Assembly: GCA_900404475.1 (NCBI GenBank) | Contig: OUQQ01000120.1 | Location: forward strand, 1-37,064 | Length of the DNA: 37,064 nt | Direction: 5' to 3' | Source of the DNA: Spongospora subterranea | Taxonomy: Eukaryota > Endomyxa > Phytomyxea > Plasmodiophorida > Plasmodiophoridae | In this document: positions 19,983 through 31,804 of the stretch, piece by piece | How positions within the stretch are numbered: the stretch's first letter is position 1 | Layout of the letters: each line of letters begins with the position of its first letter | Position numbers and translations under genes: made by a program | The notes under the pieces: model-generated | Databases searched by the model: none | What the model was told of the DNA's origin: nothing | What the model saw: only the letters and a program-made list of their open reading frames with translations

Positions 19983-22910
19983 TTAGCTCAATCCGGCTTC
20001 TTTCGTCATAGCAGCGAAATACCCATTATAGTTGATGCGCAATATTAACTGGAATTTACGGATTATATACCCTAAATTGTTGAAACGATCGCGGATAGAA
20101 ACGCTTACCTGTGCGAGATGAGGAGCCGAATAATGACCAGATTTGGTAGATATGACAGAAAAAAGGAAGCACGATTCTCGATGAAACATTGATTCAATGA
20201 CATGCAATTGCGTTGTCTGAGGTTTGGAGGCTAACGATAACTCTAAGTACTTGCAGAAGTCCATGCAGACGTCAAACACATGCTCTAGCGCGCGCATGAC
20301 AACTCTTCCCCTCAAAAAACACTGCTGCCCTAAATTTGCAAGATAACTGCACAGCATATTAGCACCGGCGAACCTGAGAACACAGGAAGGGCGTACTGAT
20401 CATGTGCTGTTCGAATGGAGTCAAAATCTTTAGAAGCTTGGATTGATTGCAACATTTTAGAATATTGAGCCTCGATTACATCAACGTTCAAATAAATTTG
20501 GAGATTGTCAAGTAAAAATTGCATCCGAGACCTCAATAAAGTAGTTCGATGATGCGTCGAAGTAGATTCTGCACAAAGGTTAGGCTGCAAAACAAAAACA
20601 GATGCAATGCGTACTTGAGGTCATGGTCCACGCTCGGCGCAGATGCCAATGAACTGTTTTGACTCGTAAAAGAAATGTGAATAAATCGGAATATCTATCT
20701 ATCTCTTGAACTCCAATCATCAAGTTGACCCCCTTCGGCGTCTGAAAGCCTGTTAGCAAGAGAAACAGATATCCACAGTTGTTGTAGGACCTCATACTGC
20801 AATGAAAGACACAGAGATGATACCGTTGGGTCGCCAGACTGTTGCAACGAAAAAGACCGAGCAATTAGATCCGTTTCGCTAGTCCCCAAACATTCGCCCG
20901 TTAGACCTACGAAAGCCCTATTGCCCAGAATACGAAAGGCTTTCAAAACTGACTCCCCTGGCAATTCAAATACAGCATCATCTACAGCAATTTGTGTTAG
21001 AAAAACGAGACGTATAGAGTACACAATGCTACCGTTAATCCGGATGACAACTGATGGGGAAACGTCGTCACGAGCGAAAGGAACCCAGGTTACAGAAACC
21101 GGATGTTCGAACCCATCGTTGATCTTAACGGTATCGATACGAAGTTTATACACTTCCGAATTCAAAGCGCGTATGGAGATAGAAACTGCACTCGGGTCTG
21201 CTGAAGCGCATCCAAAAGTGAAAGACACGGAAGGATACATGTTCTGGCTCAAAGTAAGTGGCAAGAAATATTTTTGAAAAGACAAAATACGTACGTCCCC
21301 ACATGCGTCAAGGCTGTTATTCTGAAAAACCAAGGATACACTAGCTGAACCTCTAAGAGAGATGGTAAACGCGGCAATAAACCCTTCATCGATAGTCCAA
21401 CGATCGTTCTGCCATATTGCCGACGGTGCTGATGTCGATCTACGAATTGCACAAATCAGAGCCAAAAAATCTAAAAGCGCCAATTGATTTTTAACCGTTC
21501 CAATTCTGAGAACTCCGCGAGTAAAATCCCCGCCTTGCTTGGAAGATGTTTTGCTGAGCCGCAAAGAATAATATTTTTGGATAATGACCTGAAGTTGACA
21601 TCACAAGAGATTGGCCGGACGCAAAGTCGGAACCTGAAAGTAACCTTTATCACATTGCGTAAATCTGTGATTCGGTTTTACCTTTGAAATGAAAGGGACT
21701 CGTCCATCTGAAATTTACTTGCGGCAATAAGAAAAGCGGACCGGGCCACGTCTAAATCAGTTTTGCTATTCATCGGAGTCAAGCGGAGAAGATTTTCACC
21801 ATAATTAACGATGAATTCTTCATAAAACGCGCCATTAGCCAGAAAGAAGAACGATTTTAGATCCATCAAATGGTTTTCAAGATGTTCTTCTTCGACGACC
21901 CGCTCCCATAACTCTTGCGCTGCCTATACAAAGAATCAACGGGGGTTTGAAGCGAAACATCAACACTCAACCTGCTTTCTTAAAGCCTCTATCTTCATAT
22001 AGAACTCATCTCTGTCGAAAGCCTGGCACAAATTTAATTGCTTGTGCCGTTCAACATTCATTGATTGGGTTTTCATTGGTTCGGTTCGAGAAACGTGCTG
22101 AGCCTTGCCGACAAATAAGATTGACGAACATGTTTCAGACGAGATATAGGTTGTAGGAAGCATGCAAGATCGAAATGTATAAGAAGAATTCCTATTTGCA
22201 AACCCTACAATAAGAAACGTGTGTTTCGACTTCGCAATAGTGTGTACCATTGCGAAACAGCAGAGGGATTATGCTGGATGAAAAATTCTCGGAATGGATC
22301 AGCAATGATCCCATATGATAGCCATGCGGCGATTTGCTGGACTAAAACAGGATCCACATAATCGCGTATCACACTGCACATTGATGCATCAATTCAAACA
22401 ACGATCACAATAAATGGTGAAAAGTTCTTACGTTTTCATGGCAGTTTGCACAAAGGGAATACCGCTTTGGCTGTGACAAAGCATTCGATCAAGAATATGA
22501 GCTCCTCTCGCACCCTTGGTATAGATATCTTCAATGAGGGATACAAAAGCGGGAATTATCAGCTCATGCTCACTAAGTAGCACGCGTAAACGGGTTAGTG
22601 GAACCATGAACGGCGTCTGTTGGTTATCAATCCGCTTTTCCCGTTGCAATCGAAATTCCTTATATGCGTCTTGAAGCGTTTCGTCATAAGGATTGAGCAC
22701 AACTTCCTGAATCCCACGCCGCAATGCAGCTAAATAGATGCCATCGTCGTTCTGACCGATGAACGTTTGCAGTGTTTTAACTGGAACTGACACGGCAATG
22801 AACGGTGCCAGGGATTGCTGATGTGGAAATTTGAGACCCGACAACAGAAGCCCAGACGAGGTTAACGACGACTGATTTCCCGATAGACAGCATATCACTT
22901 CTTCTAGCAT
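19983..22910 (-). CDS. TUBGCP4: Gamma-tubulin complex component 4 with large insertion
   Basis: GCP4 is a core or accessory subunit of the gamma-tubulin ring complex that nucleates microtubules. Exons that fit in phase: 22910-22432, 22373-22248, 22191-21972, 21923-21682, then 21588-20791, 20741-20615, 20568-20397, 20346-20109 and 20048-19983, with introns of 46-60 nt. The join between 21682 and 21588 is unsolved: 21633-21621 may be a 13-nt exon, but that leaves a 32-nt intron. GCP4 marks are the MLEEVICCLSG start, AAWLSYGIIADPFREFFI, SSILFVGKA, DLFTFLLRVKTV, FLLDNLQIYLNVDVIEAQY and DFDSIRTAHDH. The model gives about 800 residues against about 670 usually. The surplus is a roughly 220-residue beta-rich stretch (about 21500-20850) in the spot where other GCP4s have a short variable loop. 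Confidence 0.87.
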
Positions 22911-23514
22911 TAGAGGGAATGACTGATATCATGATACGACACACGATAGATAGGTCCTCCTGTTACAGCTGTACTGTACGGACATCTTGACTGAGCTTGT
23001 ATCGTTTGCATCATTCGCAAATCTTTGAACTGTCAACTTTGCAAACAATCACTTTGCAAACAATCACTTTGCAAACAATCACTTTGCAAACAATCACTTT
23101 GCAAACAATCACTTTGCAAACAATCACTTTGCAAACAATCACTTTGCAAACAATCACTTTGCAAACAATCACTTTGCAAACAATCCCATCAGCTAGGTAA
23201 CTCCTTCCAACGCGGTTGGATTGATGAAATCTGAGCAGTACCGACCGCAATGGTAACTGGAATAGGTATACGCTTTTGGTCTGTTGGCTATAGAAGTAAT
23301 TCGATCAACCCGAGTCTCAAGGTTCCCCACCCTAAGTCGCTTTGTACGTGCACTTTAATTGGAGTGTAGAAGAAATATCTGACATGGCAATCGTCGATTT
23401 GTGACGATCATGTGTGAAGACATGTCATTTTGCTGTCAGGCCACGATCAACTTCGTACTCGCTCAGATTAACCAAGGTTGGAATACCTGATACTGTTCTG
23501 GGGTCGGGGCCGCA
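22911..23514. promoter_or_regulatory. Shared divergent promoter, GCP4 / CFAP44
   Basis: These 604 bases lie between the start codons of two divergent genes for microtubule or flagellar proteins and contain the 10-copy minisatellite. No TATA box was identified. The arrangement suggests joint control, for instance during sporulation when flagella are built; this is inference. Confidence 0.45.
23036..23185. repeat. Perfect 15-bp minisatellite, 10 copies
   Basis: The unit ACTTTGCAAACAATC is repeated ten times without a single mismatch over 150 bases. Each unit contains the 8-base palindrome TTTGCAAA. The flanks (TCAACTTT on the left, CAATCCCATC on the right) end the repeat sharply. All three plus-strand frames read short repetitive peptides, so the open frames over it have no coding meaning. 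Perfect identity means recent expansion or ongoing homogenisation. Confidence 0.97.
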
Positions 23515-26500
23515 ATGGCCGACTCCATTAATGGTATTCCCACGATCCCTGACAATTTTGTATATAATGACGACAGTCTTGTCCGAACATACCTTCCCAA
23601 TGAATTGTCCAACATGTGCAGCGTTTTACATGGAGTTTTGGGCGCTCGAAGCGCCAAACGTGCAAACCTTCACATCCTGCGAGAACCGGACACAATCGCC
23701 TTCACTGCTGGAAATGTTGTCGTACTTCATCCATTAGATGGTGCGGAACGTCGATACATATTTGGGCACGGTGCTTCGATTGGTTGCATTGCTGTAAATC
23801 CAGATGGCAATAAGATCGCGGTTGGAGAATGTGGTCATCAGCCGATGATCATTATCTACTCGTGGCCGACAATCAGCATTCTTCGCGTCCTAAGAAACGG
23901 TTCAGAACGAATTTATAGTGATTTAGCCTGGGATCCGGATGGGTCCAAACTAGCTTCTGTAGGCGGCGACCCCGACTTCCTTCTCATTCTTTGGAATTGG
24001 TCCGAAGAACGGATAGTCCTTCGCAATAAAGCGTTCTCACAAGAGGTATTCCGAGTTCATTTTTCTCGGTTCTTTCCAGGTCGCCTTATAACATCTGGAA
24101 CCGGTCATATCCGATTTTGGAACATGGCTCGCACGTTCACTGGGATGAAACTACAAGGCAATATTGGCAAATTTGGAAACGTCGAGCTGACAGATGTGGC
24201 GGCCATTGGCCAACTTCCCGATGGGAAAATCGTTTCGGGAACCGAAACTGGGGACCTTCTCCTCTGGGAGGATAATCTGATTCAGTTCATCATTGTGAAG
24301 CCAGATAATGAACCGTGTCACAAAGGGACCATTGAATACATCAATATCGATGCAAATACCAATATGATGATGACGGCCGGTCGTGATGGCGTTATTAATC
24401 AATGGGATATCTCCGGTCTCGCGTATCCCGACGTTCACGATTCCGATCAATACTTTCGATTGGCTCCTGTTAGATCGTGGGAGCTTGGTTCTGTCAGCAT
24501 CATTAGTCTAGGGAGTCATCCAGACGGACAATGGATTGTTCAAGACGGCCATGGCGCTATAAGGATTTGTTCTTTGAGCGATGAAGGCGGGCCGGTAACC
24601 TCAAAGGCGATAGTGGAATATCATGCTGGAGCGATCAATGCTGTGGCAATATCCCCTACCGGTTATATTATGGTCAGTGCTGGCCAGGATGGCACTATTC
24701 GCTCTTGGGATATTCTCACTAGTCAGATTCGATTCACTCGCCGTTTTGACAATGCAGGTCGAGTGTAATCTGATATTTGCATCCAGGTTTTCGTTGTTTC
24801 GGTTCTCTTTTTTGTTTCCATATTAATGAATAATCTACCTAACAACGACGATATAGGAGCGATTACATCGCTGATTTGGGGGCCTGCAGAGCTTAAACCT
24901 GAACGAGATCTGATCATCTTGGGTTTTGGAGATGGAACGGTTCGGTTGGTCACTCACCATCTGAATGGGTTCCAACTAGTTCATGTGATGAAACCGCATC
25001 GCTCTGCGATAACTTCATTGGCGATATCACCTAATGGGTCATATCTGGTCACTGCAGCAGCAGACTCGACCGTTTTTTTTTTTCAAATGCTGTCAACGCC
25101 ATCGCCTATAGGCTACATCAATGTGATTGAAGGGATTCCTACCTCATTGGATATCAACCCTAGAAACCCGAGCGTTCTAGTGATGGTTGTTTCTCATGAA
25201 ATCATTTACCTTGAAATCCCCAAACCTGGAGAACATGAAACCAATATTTCGTATTTGCTCCCCATATCGTATTCTAAAATCATCCCAAATCTTGCTGGAA
25301 TTGTTTCTGACAAGCGAGCAAGAATCTTGCAGGCTGAATCGGCCGATACACGAAAATCGTCCACAGAAGCCAACGAGACGACAGCAGTGGAAAGCCCCAT
25401 CGCCGACGATATTCACCCAATCGCATTGGAAGTTGCTGTCCCAAAAAAACCGACTGTCGGACTCGTGAAGTTTTTGGCCAACGGCAACCTTTATATCTGT
25501 TTTGATGGAGATGAATATGGTTCTATGATATTCATATCTGAGGTGCGACCAGATAGTCTGGTGGCGGTGTCGTATCTGGAGCTGATCGGAACTGGACCTG
25601 TTTCATCACTCACGTATGACCACAATCTGGTCATCGTATCGCTTATGGATGGGTCGGTCGAGATCAGGAAGGCAGACGATTTCAATAGCGACGGAGGCGT
25701 TATGAGAATTCTTGGCCATGATCGAGGGTCGGTCCATCATAGTATCAGTCGCGACCAGAGATTGTTGGTTTCTGGTGGAGTTGATGGTAATCTGCACGTT
25801 TATCGGATTGGATTAGATCAGGCAATCGAGTTCCACCGATTGAAAATTCCAGATCCGGAAATTGGCATGGAACGAGTGGAAGATATTGTCGGGGAATTAC
25901 CTGATCCAGTACCGGATACGGAAACCATGATGACGTCAACAGAACCGATTGATATTACAGATTCGGCGGCTTATTCATTCGAAGAGGCCAAATTAAAACA
26001 GGGAAAAGATAACGAACGGATGGCGGCTGACGCAAAAAAAAGAGTCGTTCGCGAACAAATCGCCCAGATTCGTGCTGAATTCTCAGATTTCAAAGCCAAA
26101 TGCAAGGCGGAGGGTGTTAAAATCGATCTCAATATTGATACGAAACTGGTGACGCGTCTTCAGGCGCAAACAGAGATGGAGATTGATCAAACCAGGAAAG
26201 AAATGGCTTGGCAAAGTGAGTTCTTTGCGGTCGCTTTAAGAAAATTACGGGAACGGTATTTTAATCATATACTGGTGGAGCGAATCGAATTACACTGTTT
26301 GAGACGGCCATCAATGGTGACCACATTTAGGACAGCGGAACTACCGCCAAAGGTCAAGGAGGGAATCGCCACGGTGCGACAGATTATCGCCACTCAAACT
26401 AAAGAAGATGATCGGCACTCGATGAAAGCCATTGTTAAATTGGCAGGATCGAGATCGACTAACGACGATCGGTCATCGAACAGAGCTCATGGTCCTATTG

Positions 26501-29220
26501 TGGCTGATCACAGTTCTGCTCATCATGGTGAGTCTCTGCTGACCTCTCAATGAATGTCTCACTGACGAATGGTACAGGATCCGGAACAGGAATTACCCGC
26601 AAACAAGAACGATTGGCGAGGACAATCAAACGAGCCGAGCTGGAACGTCAAAAACCGTCTGCCAAAGAAGCCCGACCCGAAGATCTGGAGCTAGTTCGTC
26701 AAGCTCAAGAAAACATGGGCGATTACAAGTTAAAATCATCGGATAATTATGTCGTACCATTATCACAACGAGTTAATGCCGAACAAAAAAAACGACAAAT
26801 GTTTTTAGTGCAAGAGGGGATCCAATCCATCAAAATGGGATTCAACGAACGATTTCTTGCTCTACGTGATTTGAAGCAACGCCTTGTGAATAGAATTCGT
26901 CACGATAATCAGCGCATTTACGAACTGAACCTGATTCTGAAGACTGGGGGTGAGCGTGATGATTTGTTTGAACCAGTAGTGTATCCAGGTGAATGGCCTG
27001 AAAATCGGGAGTTGGTCACACCTGCAGACCTGGATAAGTTCTCCCGCGATATGAGACAGCGTCGTGAGCAGGAGCTGTTGTCGAAAACCGACAATGGATT
27101 CGGTGGCGGTGGCACAACAACAATGAAAATGGCTGACGCCATCGAGCCTTCTAAACCGTCGAGCAGCTCATCGGACAGCGGGTCGGAATCAGACGAGGAG
27201 CAAGTTTATGCTGAGGTTGCTGGAGAGAGCGTTAAGCTTCATGCCAGCATGCTGGCTTCCGTGGTCAAATCACCAATGGAGCGACGACAAGAAGAAGCCG
27301 AGAGGCGCCTTCTGATTCACGAAAGAACTGGATTAATCGCAGGAGTCGACAGAGACGTGACAACGTTCGATCGTGCTGTAGAAGAGATGCGCGCAGAGAA
27401 GTTTCGACTTGAAAACGATCTGAAGCAGGCTGAGATCAAGATGATGGTCCTCCATCAGGAGCTGCAACTGCTACGATCGTTTGACGATAGAGAGGTTTGA
27501 AAGATCTTGTGTTTATTGACCACTTTGTTACACCCTCTATGATCGATTGCGTGTTCCTACGAACTGCCCAGGGTTGTTTTGAATTTTCACATTTATTTTT
27601 TCAACATCCAGTGTTGTTCAATTGCTCCTGTTTAGGCGCGGCTCACTGCCTCATTGGAAAAGTCACGAGCCGAAAAAGCCCAAGTTGTACTGGATTTGAC
27701 AGTTTGTCAGTCAAAGATCAGTGATAAGCTGAAGGAGATCACCGAATGGCAAGAAAAGGATCAACGTATATCGGCGGAATTCCAGTCCATCGTTGGTGGC
27801 GATAAAAATCCTGTTTACCCCGCCTTGCTGCGAATATTCCGGAAAAAAGTCAAACGGTCAAAGAAGAAACAGGATGAGAACGGGGAAGGGAGCAATCATT
27901 CTGATATTTCTGATTATGATAGCGATGATGGATATAGTAACGATAGTAATAGTGAAAGTGAAGAAGAGGTAATGGACTGGGTTATGTAGTCCCAATGTTT
28001 GCTTTCTTTCCGAGTTTATGTTAGTAATCTAATTATGATTGTCTGTGCTTAGGAGGATAGTTGCCCAGCTGATTGTGAGAACGTCACGTACGAACGTGTC
28101 TTGGAGCTTCGAGAGCGACGGTTGGATCATGAGGATCAACTTGTTGTGTTCAATCGAGCAGTGGACGAACTCAAAGCGGGAAATGAGCGACTCATGCTGA
28201 GGGAAAAGAGTATCGATAAGGATTTGCGTTCGAATGATGCTGATACCGAATCGTTTCAAAGCGAGAAACAACGTGCTTTGAATCGGATAGACGTCGTTGT
28301 TCCGATCCATCTATCCCAATTTCAATGTATCGCTCCAGGGGAATCAGCTCCACCGGATAATATATCAAGGGCGCTCGTTTTCACAACGGCGTAAGAATTT
28401 ATAGAAAACATTTCAATTCCCGTCCATTACGAATCGGCTGAATAGCATGTTTTGTGGTTTGACGTTCTCGTATGGTATCTAACTGTTCCTACCTTCACAG
28501 AGCTCTAAATCGGTTGCACGAACGCATCCAGGTCTTGCAGAGCGCGAAAGCGACATTACGACATGAACAGAACAGTTTAAAACAGGAGCACAAGTCGCTC
28601 ATGCGCGAATTACGGCTAAAGAACGCGGCGATTGAAGTGGAGCGCAAACGCTGTGAAGACGTTCAGTTACTAAAATTCGGGCGATTGGTTGATATTGAGG
28701 AATTAGAATCGGCGTCCTCCAACACAGTTATCGAGGAAATGAACGAGAACCTCGCGAAACTCCAACGTCAATGGGCGAAGAAGACGTCATCGTTGGAAAA
28801 AGAGATACACGAAGCCGAAGAGAATCTCTTCTGTACAAAAACGGAAAATACTCGTCTACTGCAGGTCGTTGCTGCTTTACAGATGCAACAATATGAACTT
28901 GAAGACACTCTCAATACCGCCTCTGAATCCGTTCATGTCGCCGATGAGTAAGTGTTGTTCTCCCGCTTAAAACTGAGCTAAATATTTGATATGTTGATAG
29001 TAGCGGTAATAATTCAGCACATCAAGTTGATGAGCGCATTAGGCTGATGAAACTAGTCCAAGGGCAGGCCGAGGAAATCGATGACCTGAAGGGAGAGCTG
29101 GCTATGTTGAAGCGCAAAGGGGGATACCTATATGGACCTGGGCCAGAAATTGAATCTCTCCCTAAACCTATAATCGACAGTGATATAACTGATCCACCTG
29201 GATTTAGCCCTGCTCCATAG
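23515..29220 (+). CDS. CFAP44: CFAP44 (WDR52/FAP44), axonemal WD-repeat protein
   Basis: Seven exons (23515-24757, 24857-26527, 26578-27494, 27636-27968, 28053-28390, 28501-28947, 29001-29220), in phase throughout, give 1,722 residues; animal CFAP44 has about 1,850. CFAP44 belongs to the tether/tetherhead complex that links inner-arm dynein f to doublet microtubules. The N-terminal half (to about residue 760) is WD40 propellers: SGTGHIRFWNMARTFTGMKL, LPDGKIVSGTETGDLLLWE and DNEPCHKGTIE are CFAP44-typical. The C-terminal half is coiled coil, with an acidic Ser/Asp stretch before EEDSCPADCENVTYERVLEL, then EKQRALNRIDVVVPIHL, LLKFGRLVDIEELE and a final KRKGGYLYGPGPE. Its introns (50-141 nt) are on average longer than elsewhere in the window. 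It is the strongest sign that the organism makes motile flagella. Confidence 0.94.
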
Positions 29221-29342
29221 ATGTTCCTAGTAATCAAATACATAATGTTTTGTAATGCGTTTTGATCATATACGGTACTGGTAATCTCGATCCATCCACT
29301 TACTCTGTCAGAGCTCTAGTGGTTACCGATTTGTCGCTTTGA

Positions 29343-31205
29343 ATGGCGGTAGATATTGACCAACTGTCGTTGGTTGAGGCAGTATCGAATGGGTCGATTG
29401 GACCGATTGCCGACTTGTCGTATTGCCAATTCCCTGATTTGGACCAGTTCTCCACTCTTTGTGATGCTATCGCCAATTCTACCAAAATTTTCGTTCTTCA
29501 AGTGGTACGACATTGAACTGCAATTTCGTTGTAATGCAAGTAGATACAATTTTTTTTCCAGTTTTGTGACTCATCAAAGCAGGGCTGACGTTGGTTGCCT
29601 TGAATATATATTTTTTTGCAGTCATTTTGAGCAATATAATCTCAACACGAAACTCGTTCTTGTATTCATGGCTTTTATGAGCAAGTTCAAAACAAAGAAC
29701 AGAATCTTCAAAGAGTGTAGTTTGGGACTTCTCAAGTCGTTTTTGGTAGTTTACAGCAGCTAACAGCTGAACTCATTCTAGGCATGTTGTCCACTATCCA
29801 TTGATCATACGAGCTCGTTGACCCGGGCATTGACCGGTAATCGGTACATTCAAATTCTGGATCTGACCGGATCGGGATTGGGGGACGAAGCCATCACCGA
29901 ACTTTGCCCAGCTCTGTCTAAAATGACAGTTCTCATCCGACTCTCACTGCAGCATAACCAGATCGGTAAAATTTACTGAGCAAGCACTGCAGAAACATTT
30001 CTGTACAAACGATTCCTTTAGTTACTGGCAGACCGGTAACATTCTATGTAACGTTCTGGAAATTACTCAAATAATTTCGATATTGACAAAGGTCCTATGA
30101 TTTCTCAATGATGATGGTGTTGATGTGTTTAGGTGATGCTGGGGCAGTGATGATATCGACCATAATCACCGCCAATCTGGGTCTGCAATCGATCCAAATC
30201 GGGTCGAATCCTTTCGTGGGCACCACAGGGGACGGCATGGCGGCCGTGGTTCGCGCCATCCAGTCGCGCCCTGATCTCAGCACTGACCTGATTGTGCCGA
30301 ACACAGCCAATCCTACAACTCCTTCGCCAATGCGATTGCTAGATAGTTCGGAGAAGAAATGGGTCACGATTCCTCTTCGAATACGATATGATCAGTGCAA
30401 ACCGGCACAAATGGCATTTTTCGAGTGTAATATGTTGATACATAGTTTCTCAAAACAACTGTATAACTGTTTTCCAAAATTTTTATAAAGTTCGAAAAAT
30501 CATTGACATTTTCGAGTCGATAATTAGGGGTTTGTAGGTGCCCGGTCTGGAAGTTTGGGGCAGTTAGGGAAGCTGATGAAGGCGAATGGTAAAGAAATCG
30601 ACCCAACCGCATTGCATCCTGAGGGATTCAATGCCGTTCACATTGCGGCTGCCAACGGTAATCTGAAAATGCTGAAAGAACTACTGAAGGTCACCACAGG
30701 CCACATTTTTCTCAACACTTTTATCGATTGGTACTTTCAACAGATGGGAGTTTCAGGAACAGCGAAGCTTCCCGCGTCATTAGGCGGCGACTCGAAATGG
30801 TATACAATCGATAAAGGAGGAGGGCGTATGGTGCGGTTTGCGTTGCCTAGGCGATCAACACCCATGTTCTTTGCGTCAGCTGCAGATGATGGGCAATGTA
30901 TCAAAATCCTGATCGCTGCCGGTGATAAAGCCATGGAACCGTGCGAATTCCCATTTATTCCTTTTACAAGTTTACTATCGGTTCTTTTCGATTATAGTGC
31001 TTTCTGTCGAAAGAGAAGTAGTTTATATGAGCTTCGGTGTAGGAATTCTAATGGATTATGGGCTCATGACTATATCTCGAGCAAGAACGAAGCCGATATG
31101 CCTGTGATCGATAAAGACAAGGCAATGAAGGCTGAGAGTGATCGATTGGTGAAATTGATTAAAGGGTCAGGAACAAAATCCAAAGGAAAACAAAAGAAAA
31201 AATAA
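29343..31205 (+). CDS. Leucine-rich repeat plus ankyrin repeat protein
   Basis: Tentative four-exon model: 29343-29501, 29782-29965, 30133-30444 and 30538-31205 (about 440 residues). Phases agree, but the third intron and the retained stretch 30690-30743, which looks like an intron of 54 nt without a stop, are not certain. An RNI-type leucine-rich region spans exons 2 and 3 (RYIQILDLTGSGLGDEAITE, LIRLSLQHNQIGDAGAVMIS, LGLQSIQIGSNPF). Two ankyrin-like units follow: GFNAVHIAAANGNLKMLKEL and RSTPMFFASAADDGQCIKIL, ending in a Lys-rich tail KSKGKQKKK. Both repeat types mediate protein binding; no catalytic domain is seen. It starts 122 bases after the CFAP44 stop on the same strand. I cannot assign an orthologue. 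A flagellar role is only a guess from the position. Confidence 0.6.
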
Positions 31206-31804
31206 ACTAGGAAATGATGAGATGAAACGAACTGGCGATCGCGCGTTTAAAAAACGAACGCGCTCGGCGTTGTCCGCTGGTTCGTGATGGCACTAGTTAA
31301 TCATCTTCTAGATTGTGTTTCTCTTCTCCCCATTCAGCTTTTGTTTGCAAAAGCTCGGGTAGGCGCGGCAGCCAGTCAGAATAAACAGTTTCGCCCTCCC
31401 CCAGGTGTCAATTGATTCAAACCCATTCTCTCCGTTCCACTTCGATCGCTAAAGCCGATGTTCTCTCTTCGCAATATCCAGATCTTCCCTCTGCACCATT
31501 ATTTCTGTTTGCCGATTCCATGGAATCATGTTCTGCCCTGGTCCTTATGGTTATGGGGTAAAGCGCCATACGAAGTCACTTGAGTAACGCTATTTATCTT
31601 CTGTTACACGACTCTGATTTGTGCCAGTAACTGTATAGAGAGATTGCAGAACATGACATAAATTTTTCAGAGTCCCATTTGATATTATCTTCGACTGCAG
31701 TGATCAATCCCTCGAGTGCCAGATATTTGTAAAGTATCGAGAGTCATCATTGCGGTTGATGAGAAAGAGATCAATAACGGGATCACATTCGGCTCTCGTT
31801 TATT
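31206..31804. other. Intergenic region with a GCGCGTT hairpin
   Basis: No gene. Just after the LRR/ankyrin stop, GCGCGTT and AACGCGC (about 31237-31259) form a 7-bp stem around an A-rich loop, perhaps a transcript-end structure. The remainder should contain the promoter of the gene at 31805. Confidence 0.4.

Noticed and set aside
20569..20614. A 30-nt intron in GCP4 ending at the first CAG
   Set aside because: It leads to a stop; the next acceptor gives 46 nt and the right frame.
23036..23185. Possible CRISPR array
   Set aside because: The repeat is a 15-mer with no spacers, in a eukaryotic genome.
23011..23250. Open frames over the minisatellite reading repeats of LCKQS, TLQTI and VCKVI
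   Set aside because: They are a by-product of a 15-bp perfect repeat without stops in several frames; no start context, no partner exons.
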